This document shows positions 22,309 to 33,377 of a DNA stretch of 64,000 nt, one piece after another. The stretch's first letter is position 1. Every line of letters begins with the position of its first letter. The DNA comes from Paraphysoderma sedebokerense (lineage: Eukaryota; Blastocladiomycota; Physodermatomycetes; Physodermatales; Physodermataceae). The notes beneath the pieces are model-generated. The model searched no databases. It was not told the origin of the DNA and saw only the letters and a list, made by a program, of their open reading frames with translations. Location of the stretch: positions 1 through 64,000 of the forward strand of contig JAHLJZ010000045.1 in the NCBI GenBank assembly GCA_025602915.1, written 5' to 3'. The position numbers were made by a program, and so were the translations under genes.

Positions 22309-23673
22309 TTACAATTCTTCTCTATCCACCTTTATTCCTTTATCTTTCTTTTCGTCGCCATCCCTACCCAGCATTTTCTCCACGACTGGTCTCACAATCC
22401 AATCTGCTCCACCTTTCATGATACTATACATCATTTCATTCTCCTTTTTAAGTTTGCCTAACTGAACGCCCACTTTTCTCGTACTTTCGAATGCGTGGTA
22501 TGATGCGTAAAGACTCGCCATTTCGATCTCAGAGTCACTGAATGATTCAAGGGTGGATAAAAAGTGTGAAGGGTAGGATATCACGGTTGGGATGACAGAG
22601 CCGGAATGTGAAGCTGTAGATGTGGTAGAGAGGTAGGAGAGAACAGCGGAAATAAGGGTTGAATGGATGATTGAACGGAAAATGAGTGGTTTAGAAGAAA
22701 TGACGGGATCAGAGGTAGTGGAGGAGGTTAAGTTCACGAGGAATTGGCGAATGTTTGTAAGCTTTGGTTTTGGTGAATCTTTTCCCCCATTATCGGTATC
22801 TACTTGCTCTCGAGTATTAAGATTTCCGAATCTTGACAGGAGTTCTTCAGCATTCAAGTCCACCCAAACAATCACCCAATCCACGAACTGAGAGAATCGA
22901 ATAAAAGTTGACACATCGCAATTTAGAAATTTGTTTAGTAACTTTTGGTTTCCATCTGTCGATTTCTTGTTGTTTTTCGTTTTGATTTTTGAAAAAGGAG
23001 GGAAAATAGATGACACTGGTTTTTTAGATTTCTCAAAAATCGCATCATAACATTCAATTGTTGACGAGATGAGTTGAATTAAGGAATCGAGAACGACTTT
23101 TTCGATAGCATCATTGTGCTTTGACAGAGATTGAAACAGGGTTTTGTGGTCTGAAGCAGAATTTGTTACTGACGAAGACGAAGAATAGGTTCCTTCCAAG
23201 TAGGCCTTGACCACATTAAAGACTTTGCTATCCCAGGAAGTGTACCCGCCAAACCGAACCAGTCGGTGCGAATCCAACAAGAGTTCAAAATCATGGAGCG
23301 AATTGGGATAGGAGAGTGGCGACTCTAGAGAAGAGGATTCGATATTTTCAGTGATGAATTTTGCAATTCGCCGGGATATGGTTGCGAGTGTTGGTTTCTT
23401 GGCATTTGGACCTGACTGGGACAGATATTTCGAGATTTTGGACCTGTAATCATCAGACATGTATGAGCAAGGGATAGCTTTTGATTCCTTGTCGAATACA
23501 TGGCACTGTGGGAAGAATGGTTCGGCGAAGGGAGGACATTTGATGTCAGAAGATGCGGGAAAGAGAGAGCATGTTTTTGAGTGAGCGCCAGCATAGAAGG
23601 AATCTGTGCTGTCTGTCGATGACGATGACGAGACGAGGACAGACAGCAGGATCAGGACGAGGAATGACGTCAT
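22309..23673 (-). CDS. Orphan ER-lumen protein with REEL retention signal
   Basis: I do not recognise this protein. From the ATG at 23673 it has 454 residues. The N-terminus is a signal peptide (TSFLVLILLSVLVSSSSS) and the last four residues are REEL, which fits the KDEL-type ER-retrieval consensus. Four cysteines fall within the first 80 residues (KTCSLFPASSDIKC, FPQCHVF, IPCSYMS), consistent with disulphides in an oxidising lumen. The remainder looks helical with Ser-rich and Lys-rich linkers and has no membrane segment. Two in-frame ATGs upstream (23691, 23727) would lengthen the leader only. It diverges from HIS5 with a gap of about 250 bp. Residency in the ER is inferred from the two signals; activity is unknown. 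Confidence 0.7.
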   Translation of the reverse strand: MTSFLVLILLSVLVSSSSSTDSTDSFYAGAHSKTCSLFPASSDIKCPPFAEPFFPQCHVFDKESKAIPCSYMSDDYRSKISKYLSQSGPNAKKPTLATISRRIAKFITENIESSSLESPLSYPNSLHDFELLLDSHRLVRFGGYTSWDSKVFNVVKAYLEGTYSSSSSVTNSASDHKTLFQSLSKHNDAIEKVVLDSLIQLISSTIECYDAIFEKSKKPVSSIFPPFSKIKTKNNKKSTDGNQKLLNKFLNCDVSTFIRFSQFVDWVIVWVDLNAEELLSRFGNLNTREQVDTDNGGKDSPKPKLTNIRQFLVNLTSSTTSDPVISSKPLIFRSIIHSTLISAVLSYLSTTSTASHSGSVIPTVISYPSHFLSTLESFSDSEIEMASLYASYHAFESTRKVGVQLGKLKKENEMMYSIMKGGADWIVRPVVEKMLGRDGDEKKDKGIKVDREEL

Positions 23674-23921
23674 TCTTGCGTAGTGTGCCATGGCCAACAG
23701 ATCACAGACTTGTGATATTACATACATATGTGATATGTCTGTGGTTGTATCTGCTGTTCAGCGTAGTCACGTGACGCACACAATCCCGGAGTCGATTGAA
23801 ATTCCAATCTTTATCAGATTCAGCCAAGACGAGAGGAACAGCAGGACATTGCTAGACTGCGAATTACATTAAAAAACAGCGCCGCCGTTGGATATAACAA
23901 GACTGATAGAACAAGAAATCA

Positions 23922-25273
23922 ATGGCTCCGTCGCACTTTTCGCTCTCCGCAATTGCCAGGCCCAACATCCTCAAGCTCAAACCCTACAGATGCGCTCGAG
24001 ATGATTACTCCTCGGGCATACTGCTCGATGCAAACGAAAACTCTTATGGCCCGGCCTTACAATCCCCTCCGGCGGAACAACAGCTCAACAGATACCCTGA
24101 CCCCCATCAGTCTGAATTGAAATCCAAAATCGCAAAATTCAGAAATATCCCCTCCATAGATTATCTCTTCCTCGGAGTCGGCAGCGACGAAGTCATCGAT
24201 TTGTTGTTTAGAGTATTCTGTAGGCCCGGTGAAAATGGCGATAAAGTCTTGATTACTCCTCCTACTTATGGCATGTATCAAGTCTGTGCAGATATTAATG
24301 ATGTCGAAGTCGTCAAGGTGCCTTTGATCACTGAAGACGGCAGATTTCAATTGGACGTTGAAAAGGTATATTTCTTTCAAACACAACTTCCAATGCATTC
24401 TGAGCTTAGTATACTAATAGTAGCTCACCATCCCGTTATTCTTGTCGAATGGTTATTTTGTATAATAGGTTCTTGAAACATTGTCGACAGATTTGTCGAT
24501 TAAACTTGTCTTCCTCTGTTCACCTGGTAATCCGACCGGTTCGTCGCTTTCCCGTCGAGATATTCTTCGTATCCTTTCACACCCCACATACAAAGGTCTT
24601 GTCATAGTTGACGAAGCTTACGTCGATTTTGTGGATCCAAATGACGACGATAAAAAATCCGCTCTGGATTTAGTGACAGATTGGGAAAACTTGGTCGTTT
24701 GTCAAACTTTAAGCAAGAGTTTTGGTTTGGCTGGCATTCGGTAGGTTCGCATATTGATTACGTTTGTGGGTGTCCTCGCTCATCTCCACTTGTCTCTCTC
24801 CCCCTTACCACTTCAAATCTAGCCTGGGTATTGCTATTTCCAACCCTCCCCTAATTTCTCTCCTCAACAAAACCAAAGCACCCTATAATATTTCCACTCC
24901 TACCTCGACCCTAGCACTCTCTGCATTCTCTGACTCATCTATTTCCGCATTCCACAATAACGTCTCTGCCCTTCTCTCTCAACGCTCTCTTTTATTATCC
25001 GTTCTTCCTTCCCTGCCCCATATTCAAACCATTATTGGCACCAACGACGCTAACTTTGTTTTGGCTAGATTCGTTGATAAAGATGGAAACATCAGCAACG
25101 ACGTGGCGAAAAAGGTGTACACTTTGTTAGCAGAAGAGCTAGGAGTGGTCGTTAGATTTAGAGGAAACGAAATCGGGTGTGAAGGTTGTCTTAGAATTAC
25201 TGTTGGGAATGAACAAGAAAATAAAGTTTTGGTGGAAAAACTGAAGGAAGCTGTCAAGAAGGTAATTGGTTGA
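23922..25273 (+). CDS. HIS5: Histidinol-phosphate aminotransferase
   Basis: A PLP enzyme that converts imidazole acetol phosphate and glutamate to histidinol phosphate in histidine synthesis. Three exons (23922-24365, 24469-24740, 24823-25273) give 388 residues, the normal fungal size. Visible motifs are LLDANENSYGP near the start, RYPDPHQSELK, FLGVGSDEVIDLLFR, CSPGNPTGSSL, VDEAYVDF and the PLP-lysine motif TLSKSFGLAGIRLG (Lys about 231), whose last codons are split by intron 2. The C-terminal RFRGNEIGCEGCLRITVG carries the phosphate-binding Arg residues. A complete biosynthetic enzyme argues for a histidine-prototrophic fungus rather than an animal. Confidence 0.95.
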
Positions 25274-25627
25274 ATGTGAAAGGGCCCAATCTCGGCACTT
25301 AGTTTTAGAATACAGTCGATAATCTGGAAAAGAATAAAATGTACCCTAACTATATCTTTCATCCGCCTTGGAAAACCTGACTCATCAGTCTGGAAATGTT
25401 AAGCGCCAAAATCATGATAGCAAATGAACCAACTTCGACTTAAGCAGGCTTCATATAGCCAAAATATCGGTCACTTGTTAATCGCAGTATACGGCACCAC
25501 TATCACTGGATGATTCGTTCAGTGCGCATTCTTTTGCCAATCATCAGGAATCTTTTACTCGATACTGCAATTGAACAACATAAACGGCATCTCCGTCACG
25601 ATGGAACCGTTTATTCAAGAAAACATT
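25274..25627. other. Convergent intergenic region
   Basis: A 354 bp gap between the stops of HIS5 and GUP1. Nothing recognisable is present. Confidence 0.45.
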
Positions 25628-28047
25628 TTAATCCTCGACTTTCTCCAAATTACTTCTCTTTACGCGTTCTTCGTCTTCCCTAATCTCCATCATGACATGC
25701 GATGCAGCAAAGAGGGTGAAAAATACCATGAACGTAAAAAATGCACCTATGAAAACATATAAGTTAATAGAGAAATAAAGAACTAAGGAGCTAATAAGAT
25801 TAGACTGGTCACATAATTACCTGAGGCATCTACAATACCATTCAACATTTCCTTCATTCCGTCGGTACCAACAGCAAAACCCACTAAATTTGCAACCATC
25901 ATCATAATAATATTCAGAGCACCTCCAAATGCACATAAATGTCGATAATATCTCCACTCCGTCCACTAGTTAATACAACGAAATTGTTTGTATTTAGAAC
26001 ACTTTAATTTGGATGAAGACGTCAAGAACCGTACCTTCTTTGTTCCAAATAATTTTGAACAAATGATTTCGGGTAGAAGAAATAAACAAATCAGCCAGCC
26101 CCAAGCCAACAAATTGAGTGATGTATCGTGCCATACAGCGACGAATGTGAAGACAGGCCAGATATTGTAAATGATGTAGGCGGAACCACCGAGTGGGATA
26201 TAGACATATCTAAATTGGTTGCCGCAATAGTTTGTTAATAGTCTGATGATACTTCTCGAGAGATGATAAATTCTACGGTTACCGTATTAACCAACGGTTG
26301 TAGCTTGTATGCCAATCTTTCCAGAATCCCCGCGCTGAATAGTTGTTACTCATGCATCGTTTCATATTCTCTACTGTCTCAATCCCATCGCACCAACCCC
26401 AAAATCTAAAAAATTTCCATATAACACTCAACTTCAACCAAATAATTTTTAAATTAAAATAACCGACCATACTAATTTCAAAGGGCGTCATTCCTGTCCA
26501 GGCTCTGGTTTTTGAGATTGCCACGACATGGAAAATATGGAGGAATAATTCAAGATTGAAGAAAATAATACAAAGACGAATGAAATACATTACGCGTGGA
26601 CGGAGAGGTATGGAAGGAGGGTATAAAAATTGAGAGATAAAACTGTTGTAGGTTATGATGGGACCGGCAAAATATAGTGGAATGTAAAGGACATAAGTGA
26701 GGTAGTTGAAGTAGCTGTAATGTGACTTGGAATGGGGTAGCGCTATTCGAAGACGGTCATTATAGTGTACAGAATTCGGACCACCGGATTTTGGTGTGTA
26801 CTTATTCTAGGGCAGTAAGATGAAAAGGTATCACAAGTCAGAGCCGACAGATGAAAAAAACCTGAAATAAAAGTTATTTACTAAGATTTCTTCTTTTGAT
26901 AAACGGAATTGCCAATAATAATCCATATTGTACGAAATCATTCGCAGAATAGAAAAATTAAATGTGACAGTCCAACGCATCATTCCTTTAAAATACCCCA
27001 CATCCTGAAGGAAAACAGTCAGTATGGACTGTTAATAGTTCAGATCAATTTAATACTGACCAAAAAACGCAAACCATCATTCCAGTGACCCCATTTCCAA
27101 TCCCACCAACCTAGTCCTAATAATGCAGTGATACTCCAAAGCCAAGTTGCCAGAGGCCCGGCCCTCCTTCCTTTGAAAATTCGTCCAATCCAAAAGTTAA
27201 CTGTCAGTATTATCAATATCCAAATTAGACCAGAACCAAAAGCAACAGATAGAACTATCAGCGAAAATAAGAGTGAAAATATGATTCGGTTTCGTGGGTT
27301 AACTGAGGGTTGATTGATGTAGGAGGTGCTGGAATGTGTTGAGACAGGTGAATATGCGGCGGGATTGGTACGACGGACGAAATAAGAAAGGGGGACGTGA
27401 AGGAGGAATAAAGGAACTAGAATCTTCATAGTTCCCCGAAAACTTGCATATTGGTAGTCAGTGTTATCCTATAACGGACAAGTCGAAATGAATAAGTGCA
27501 GAATTTCGTCGTGTTCGAGATCCGAGATTGCCAGAGAGTCCAAATTGGATTAGTAAATCAGAATAAACCGTCTGAAAGTAACAATTGACTAACCATTTTC
27601 ATACCAAACATCCATCCCTCTGATAGGCGGTGCTCATACATTCTGTAGTTAGGATGCGTATCTGTAAACGGAAATACGGCAAGTCAATACATAATCCTCA
27701 TCAGTTTAGCAAGATACCATAGCAATACACTAAAGGCGGAGAATTTTTAGACATCGCAATGATTATACAGACAAAATCCATTTGTGCCAAAGCATATTTT
27801 CGTCGATGAAGGAGTCTTCCCTCGCTGCTTTCGACTATCTACTTTCAATTGAAAGTATTTCGATGCTCCATGTTCAAATGCATAACTAACCTTGACTAAT
27901 TTCCCAGGCACCCCAACACATTATCGGTAACACAATACCGATCACAAGGTAATAGAAATAAAACTCTGCCGTGTTCCATCTTGGTTTCGACAACGAGGGA
28001 GGACCAGAGTCGCTGTGGCCGTTGCGAATTTTAGCGTAACCGGACAT
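25628..28047 (-). CDS. GUP1: Gup1-type MBOAT O-acyltransferase
   Basis: A polytopic ER acyltransferase; yeast Gup1 remodels GPI anchors by adding a long acyl chain. Eight exons (28047-27891, 27661-27594, 27468-27061, 27004-26882, 26806-26283, 26209-26035, 25965-25821, 25746-25628) join to 572 residues, close to yeast Gup1 (560). Matching stretches in order: SKPRWNTAEFYFYYL, THPNYRMYEHRLSEGWMFG, FNFSILRMISYNMDYY, FNYLTYVLYIPLYFAGPI, FHVVAISKTRAW, GFWKDWHTSYNRWLIR, YVYIPLGGSAY and VAVWHD with the catalytic His (about 454), ending in MMEIREDEER. Several alternating hydrophobic helices are evident. An open stretch inside intron 1 (about 27700-27830) is not needed for the family match and is treated as intronic. 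Confidence 0.93.
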
Positions 28048-28408
28048 GGCGGTGGTTAAACTGGGTGATAGCTATCGAAGTATTGAAAGCATTCAATAAA
28101 TAGCGGTATAAATTTTCTGGATTAAATAAAGGAAGTCCGGGTGATGAGAAATGTGTTTATGCGGCCTTTTCGCTCTAGGCAAATGGCGGATTCAAATGTA
28201 ACTGAGGAAATGGACTCGCGGAAATTTGTCCAGACATTGAATCATAAATGTAGATTACATTTACAACAAGTTTATTATTAGCAATCTGACATTGATTGCT
28301 ATTGATTTAATTTGTCCTCCTTTCCCTGTTGTACATATCAATGATCCTGTCCCTAACTCGCCACGATAAAGAGTTTACAATTCTATCTCCGCTGAATGGC
28401 CAGGGTAC
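28048..28408. promoter_or_regulatory. Upstream region of GUP1
   Basis: A 361 bp gap between the GUP1 start and the NDUFA6-like stop, both on the minus strand. It should hold the GUP1 promoter. No specific motif is claimed. Confidence 0.4.
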
Positions 28409-29127
28409 TCATTCTCTTCCAGCCAGGAATCTTCCTAAGAAACTCTTATCTGTACTTTCGCCACCGATTCGTTTAACATCACCGACACCTGCACCTGCCA
28501 ATCCATCGACACCTCTGCCAAAGCTAGCTTCCTCAGTCTCCAGGAAGCGCATAATGTGAGTTTTCTGTTTCCACAGATTCAATGTCTCCTGCAATTCTGT
28601 TTGACCCTTGAAGATAAGGATATCGACAGTAGAAAGATCATTCACGTATCGGTTTTTCTCAAATTCTGCTCGGATTCGGCGGCGTAGGGTCGAGGCTGGC
28701 AATTCGAGGTAATATAAACTTGGTAATTCTTCCGCCTTCAAACATTATGAAAGATGTCAATAAAGTATGCAATTATATACAAAATGGATGTGGCTGTGTT
28801 ACTGAAGTTGAATTATGAAGTGCGCCCTGCAATACTTCAGATCAAAACACTACATCTAAAAGAATCCAGAATCGCTACAATCGTACTGAAACAAAAGCTC
28901 CGAGGCACAGAAATCACAAATGAACATATTTCTCAAACCACATTTCTTCTCCTTATAACTACTCAAGCGATGATAAACGAACTCACCGATTTCATCCACT
29001 TCCTATATAGACTTAGCACTCGTTTCTTCGCATCTTCCGCATTGGCTGATGTCTGAGTGGTGACAGCACCATATGTGGTAAAAGGCGGCATGGAAGTCCC
29101 AGCTCGTCTGAGGGTGGTGAGAAACAT
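28409..29127 (-). CDS. Complex I LYR-motif subunit NDUFA6-like (B14)
   Basis: Accessory subunit of mitochondrial NADH:ubiquinone oxidoreductase, which binds the acyl-carrier protein through its LYR motif. Two exons (29127-28987 and 28735-28409) give 155 residues. The LYR motif is in VLSLYRKWMKS at the end of exon 1. Exon 2 carries LRRRIRAEFEKNRYV, VDILIFKGQTELQETLNLWK and THIMRF, the blocks seen in human NDUFA6, and ends FLGRFLAGRE like the family's FLSKFYVGHDP. The frame is open upstream but with no ATG, so I start at 29127. A Gly-rich spacer near the C-terminus makes it slightly longer than the human protein. Confidence 0.88.
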
Positions 29128-29311
29128 ATTTGCGGTTCGGTCGATAATGGAAACTCGGTGATATAAATTTGGGTGAAAAATTAGTTGCTCTAGGTTGGTC
29201 ACGTGCCTTTGACTACTGGATTCAAAATGACTACTGGATTCAAAATCGAGAGGTGCAGAAGCTTTGAGATTTTAATCTAAAAATAAGTGTATATAGTACA
29301 GTGCTTTATAT

Positions 29312-30624
29312 TTACAAATCAGCCCTCATCTCGGCTGCAGCATCTTGAACATTAACGTCCCAACTCTTTCGCTTTGCGACTTCACGAAGATTCAACTTTC
29401 CGAATAGATTCTTAACAGACTGGGAAATAATTTCTGCATTACTTTTTTGATATCCACCGCTCAGCAGCATACATATCGGTAAATCATATTCTTTCGCAAT
29501 TTGAAATACTAGTAAATCTCTTTGCTCAATGCCTGATGGGGAAAGGAGCATTTGTCCCAACTAATTCGAGTCGAATAGTTAGATGCTAAGTAACTTGAAT
29601 CAATTCTACAAGTCCATACATACAGGATCTCCATGTAAGCAATCAGTACCTGCGTTGTAAACAATGAAACTGGGTTTCCATTTCTCGAGGCAATTCCTCA
29701 GTTCCTGATTGACTACCCGTAAATAATCCTCATCTTTGGATTCCTCTCTGCGAATTTCAACCAATTTTATTCCTTTCTTCGACTTTGCTTTTTGATCGCC
29801 CGGATATATAAGGGGGTTGTAAACGTCCATTACCACTACGTCGTCCCTCTCAAGAAAATCGCGTTCATAACCATTTCCCTGTCGGGATTGATGATTAGTG
29901 AGTGGCATCATCATATTAGAATGAATCATCTGTATGACAATGAAAACATACTTGATGTGCATCGAGATCCAATACTAATACTTTCTTTTGGCCAGCTTCT
30001 ATCAAGTATTTGCAGACCAGGGAGATATCGGCAAAAATGCAAAATCCCCCTCCCATATCAAACGAAGCGTGATGAAAACCTCCACCAAGATTAATACTCC
30101 ATCTATGAGTTAAAGCGTAATGAGCAGCAAATAGGGATCCCTGGGTCGCAAACTTCATCGGTGTTAGGAGATGCGAATGAATCATCGATGAAGGGAGTGG
30201 TGGCAACGGAACTACGGATCATGTCAACATGCTGAGCCGTGATATGGAGCTGAGATCTGTACATACTTTCGACTATATTTCGAATAACTTCCGTTTTGTT
30301 TAAACTCTCTAAATATTCTTTGGAATGAATCGTCAGCAAAAGATCATGGTGAATGGCGTTTCCGACCTTTACGACCTCATCATTCTTCAAAACACCCCAC
30401 GAAGTTAGCCGATTGAATATGCCCTCATATTTCATAGAATCAAATGGATGGAGTTTTTCGATACCGAAAAACTTAATGTTATAAGTGGCGGAATAGAAAA
30501 CCGGCAATTTAGGCGCTTCGAGAGGAGGCAGCTGGGCGAGCGAAGACAAAGTGGAGGATGTGAAATTAAGACATGAATTACTTGTTGATGCTTTTTGGCC
30601 CATGTTGGTGAATAACTTGTGCAT
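29312..30624 (-). CDS. Class IV histone deacetylase, HDAC11-like
   Basis: A zinc-dependent deacylase of the HDAC11 class, whose animal member removes long-chain fatty acyl groups as well as acetyl. Four exons (30624-30267, 30211-29952, 29878-29624, 29560-29312) join to about 373 residues, or 366 from the next ATG. Signature stretches are SINLGGGFHHASFDMGGGF (active-site His pair, about residue 163), LVLDLDAHQ joined across an intron to GNGYERDFL (zinc ligands), VVMDVYNPLIYPGD, FIVYNAGTDCLHGDP (zinc Asp region) and ICMLLSGGYQK (catalytic Tyr). The order and wording follow HDAC11 rather than Rpd3, Hda1 or sirtuins. It is head-to-head with BPL1, with 164 bp between start codons. Confidence 0.93.
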
Positions 30625-30788
30625 ATAATGTATACGTTGAGAATGTCTTGAGAATTTAAATTTTGGCCTCGATAGTTAATTCGTGCGCCGCCCGAACAAA
30701 CGTCAGGACTTTGCTCCCTCAAAAGAATCCGGTGACATCATTCTTTTTTATGCTGCGAAAGTTCTCCTATTGGAATAATTTAGCAAGA
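30625..30788. promoter_or_regulatory. Bidirectional promoter, HDAC11-like / BPL1
   Basis: The start codons of two divergent genes are only 164 bp apart, so transcription must begin in both directions from this short segment. No particular motif is claimed. Confidence 0.5.
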
Positions 30789-32999
30789 ATGAATATACTT
30801 CTCTATAATGGCCCCGGATCTTCGTCTAAATGCGTCCAGCACACTCTCTCGGCGATCCGTCCCCTACTGTCCAAATCATACGACGTTATTCCAGTGAATT
30901 CGTCTGTTCTTTTGAACGAACCGTGGGAAGAATCGACTGCACTTCTTATTTTTCCGGGAGGTCGGGATTTACCTTATTGTCACGACTTGAATGGAAAGGG
31001 CACCCAAAGAATTAAAAAATATGTAGAGAACGGCGGGAAATATCTCGGCATTTGCGCTGGAGCTTATTGGGCTTGCGAAAAAATAGAGTTTGAGCTCAAA
31101 ACCAATATGGAGGTGACGGGTTATAGAGAACTTGGATTTTGCCTTGGAATAGCAAGGGGAAGTGTGTGGAATGGGTTTGAATATAATAGTGAAAAAGGTG
31201 CAAGAGCGGCCGGTTTGCTACTAAATCTTCAGCAATTGCAGGAGCCATCGGAGATAACCGCAACAGGTATATCATCATTAACAATTGGGAAAGGCTCGAC
31301 ATCAACAACGACAAACGCTGGTTCAGAGCAAGACGAAGCTGATCTTCATGTTTATTTTAACGGCGGCCCTTATTTCCATTTACGAGATTGCGACAAATGT
31401 ACCACTTTGGCGAGTTACCACAAACCTCCTAATGAATGGTCGGCAGATTTTCCGTTACCTGCAATTGTAGAATGCCATGTTGGAAAGGGCAAAGCGGTCT
31501 TATCTGGGGTTCATCTTGAATATTCGGCTCGTGAACTTAACCGTGAGGACTACCCTGATTCTGATATCATAGAGAAGTTAACGGCGTCCGACCTAAAACG
31601 GGTTGATATGCTGAAATGGATTCTGCGAAATCGTCTGGGACTCCGAGTGGATTCAAGCTCCGCTCTTGATAGAAAAAATATAGAGCAAGAAACAGATATT
31701 TACTTGACCAGTTCCGATGATATCGAGTTCCGGCAGGTCAGTTCCGCCTTCAAAAATCAAGCCCCAAATGATATGATCATCAAAGACGCTGCTTCTTCAT
31801 TTGTCGTTAGTGATTACCCTTCATCCTGCCCGACATCACAATCTACTCTCAATTCGTTTAACTTGCTTCTCCTTCCTCCTCGATTATCCACTACACAGAC
31901 AAAATTCAACCCTGCTAGTTTCTATTCGTATTGTTCTTCGTTTTCTCCGATACTGTTATTCTCCAACTCTACCCCATCGACTCAAACTTTGCTCGACAAG
32001 AACTCAAAAATTCAAGATCTACTACCTTCTGGGTCCGTCTTCACCTCGTGGGTTCAAACTGCTGGACGTGGCCGAGGGCGAAATTCCTGGGTCGGAAATG
32101 AGGGTTGCCTTCAGTTTAGTTTATTGACCCGTGCCAAAATTGGGCCAAGATGCCAATCGTCCAAGAATGGTATGATGGAAATGAGAGCTGATACGGTGGT
32201 TTTCCTGCAGTATATAATGGCTTTAGCCGTTGTCAAGGCAGTCCGTAGTCTGATTCCGGTACGATTTTGAATTGCGGAGTCTAACACATGGCTATTTATG
32301 CAAGCAGCGTAGCATATCTAATTACCTTCTGATTAGGATTTTCCGATATTCATTAAATGGCCCAACGATGTATATGTTAAAACTAAGTCTGGTGAAGAGC
32401 TAAGTTTGAAAAAAATCGGTGGGATTCTTGTCAACTCCAGCTTCACCAGTCCATATTTTACATTCATCATTGGTAAGGATATGTCAGTTTCTTGCTCTGT
32501 ATTAATCAAAGCTCGCCGCATTTCTAATGTCCTTTCAGGATGTGGCGTTAATATCTCGAACGCCCAACCAACGATTTCCCTGAATCAGGTACTTTACTCA
32601 AACCCAGAATGGCAAACACATTTTCCGTTTACCCATGAGCAGACATTAGCCCTCGTCGTAAGTAAGTTCGATGAACTGCTAAACGAATGTATTGCTCTTG
32701 ATGGCTTCAAGGATAGTCTATTAGAAGAATATTATAAGTACTGGCTCCACAGGTAACGTTATTTATCCTGATACTATAATTACTCAGTTAGACTAACGTT
32801 TTTTCGATATTTTTGCGTGGGTAGTAATCAATCTGTAGTTTTAGAAACACATGATAATCATCCTGCCAAAATCATAGGAATTGATTCTTCTGGTTATTTA
32901 GTTGCGAGGAGTACGGTCAATCATGGAGAGATATTTCACCTCAGCCCTGATGGCAATGGATTCGATATGATGAGGGGATTAATTGTTCGAAAATTGTAA
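30789..32999 (+). CDS. BPL1: Biotin-protein ligase (holocarboxylase synthetase)
   Basis: Attaches biotin to carboxylases such as acetyl-CoA and pyruvate carboxylase. Four exons (30789-32258, 32337-32472, 32539-32752, 32825-32999) give 664 residues, close to yeast Bpl1. The N-terminal half is the glutaminase-like domain of eukaryotic ligases (MNILLYNGPG, LIFPGGRDLPY, YLGICAGAYWAC). The catalytic half has TAGRGRGRNSW at about residues 424-434, then FIKWPNDVY, KKIGGILV, CGVNISN, and a C-terminal SH3-like domain ending GLIVRKL. An earlier in-frame ATG at 30750 would add a basic, Asp/Glu-free leader resembling a mitochondrial presequence, so two forms are possible. Confidence 0.95.
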
Positions 33000-33377
33000 T
33001 AGTTTCAAGCCATGGAACAATTGGGTTTGCAATGGGCCAGGCGGCGAGTTATTCGGTTGGTCCTGGGGGTATGGCTTCATGAAATGATTGGTGCTATTTA
33101 GAAAATAGAGTCCACGCCAGACTACAAACTCCGTGTAAACATCGGAGCATTAAATCATGATGCTGCTATTTTGTAACCTTGATGAAGTATAAACCGTTAT
33201 TATGGCGCTGGAACAAGCGAAAATCCAACTGTAACACGGGAAACGTGTTCTCCGCTTCCATTGTGGGCGCGTTACGGAACGTCATTTTGATAGCAATGCC
33301 GAAAGTTCTGTTCCTTGAAGTTCGGGAGTTGTCCGTACAAGTTGCTTATCAATATTCAATTCCTAAGTATTTATAGA
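33000..33377. other. Intergenic region
   Basis: A 378 bp gap between BPL1 and the lipase gene on the same strand. Nothing beyond flanks and a promoter is expected. Confidence 0.45.

Noticed and set aside
27700-27835. Open stretch inside GUP1 intron 1 that could be an extra exon
   Set aside because: Joining the flanking exons directly reproduces the Gup1 sequence (SQ, then DTHPNYRMYEH); including the stretch runs into a stop.
30663-30788. Extending BPL1 to the beginning of its open frame at 30663
   Set aside because: The frame opens with a non-ATG codon and would reach almost to the divergent HDAC11-like start.
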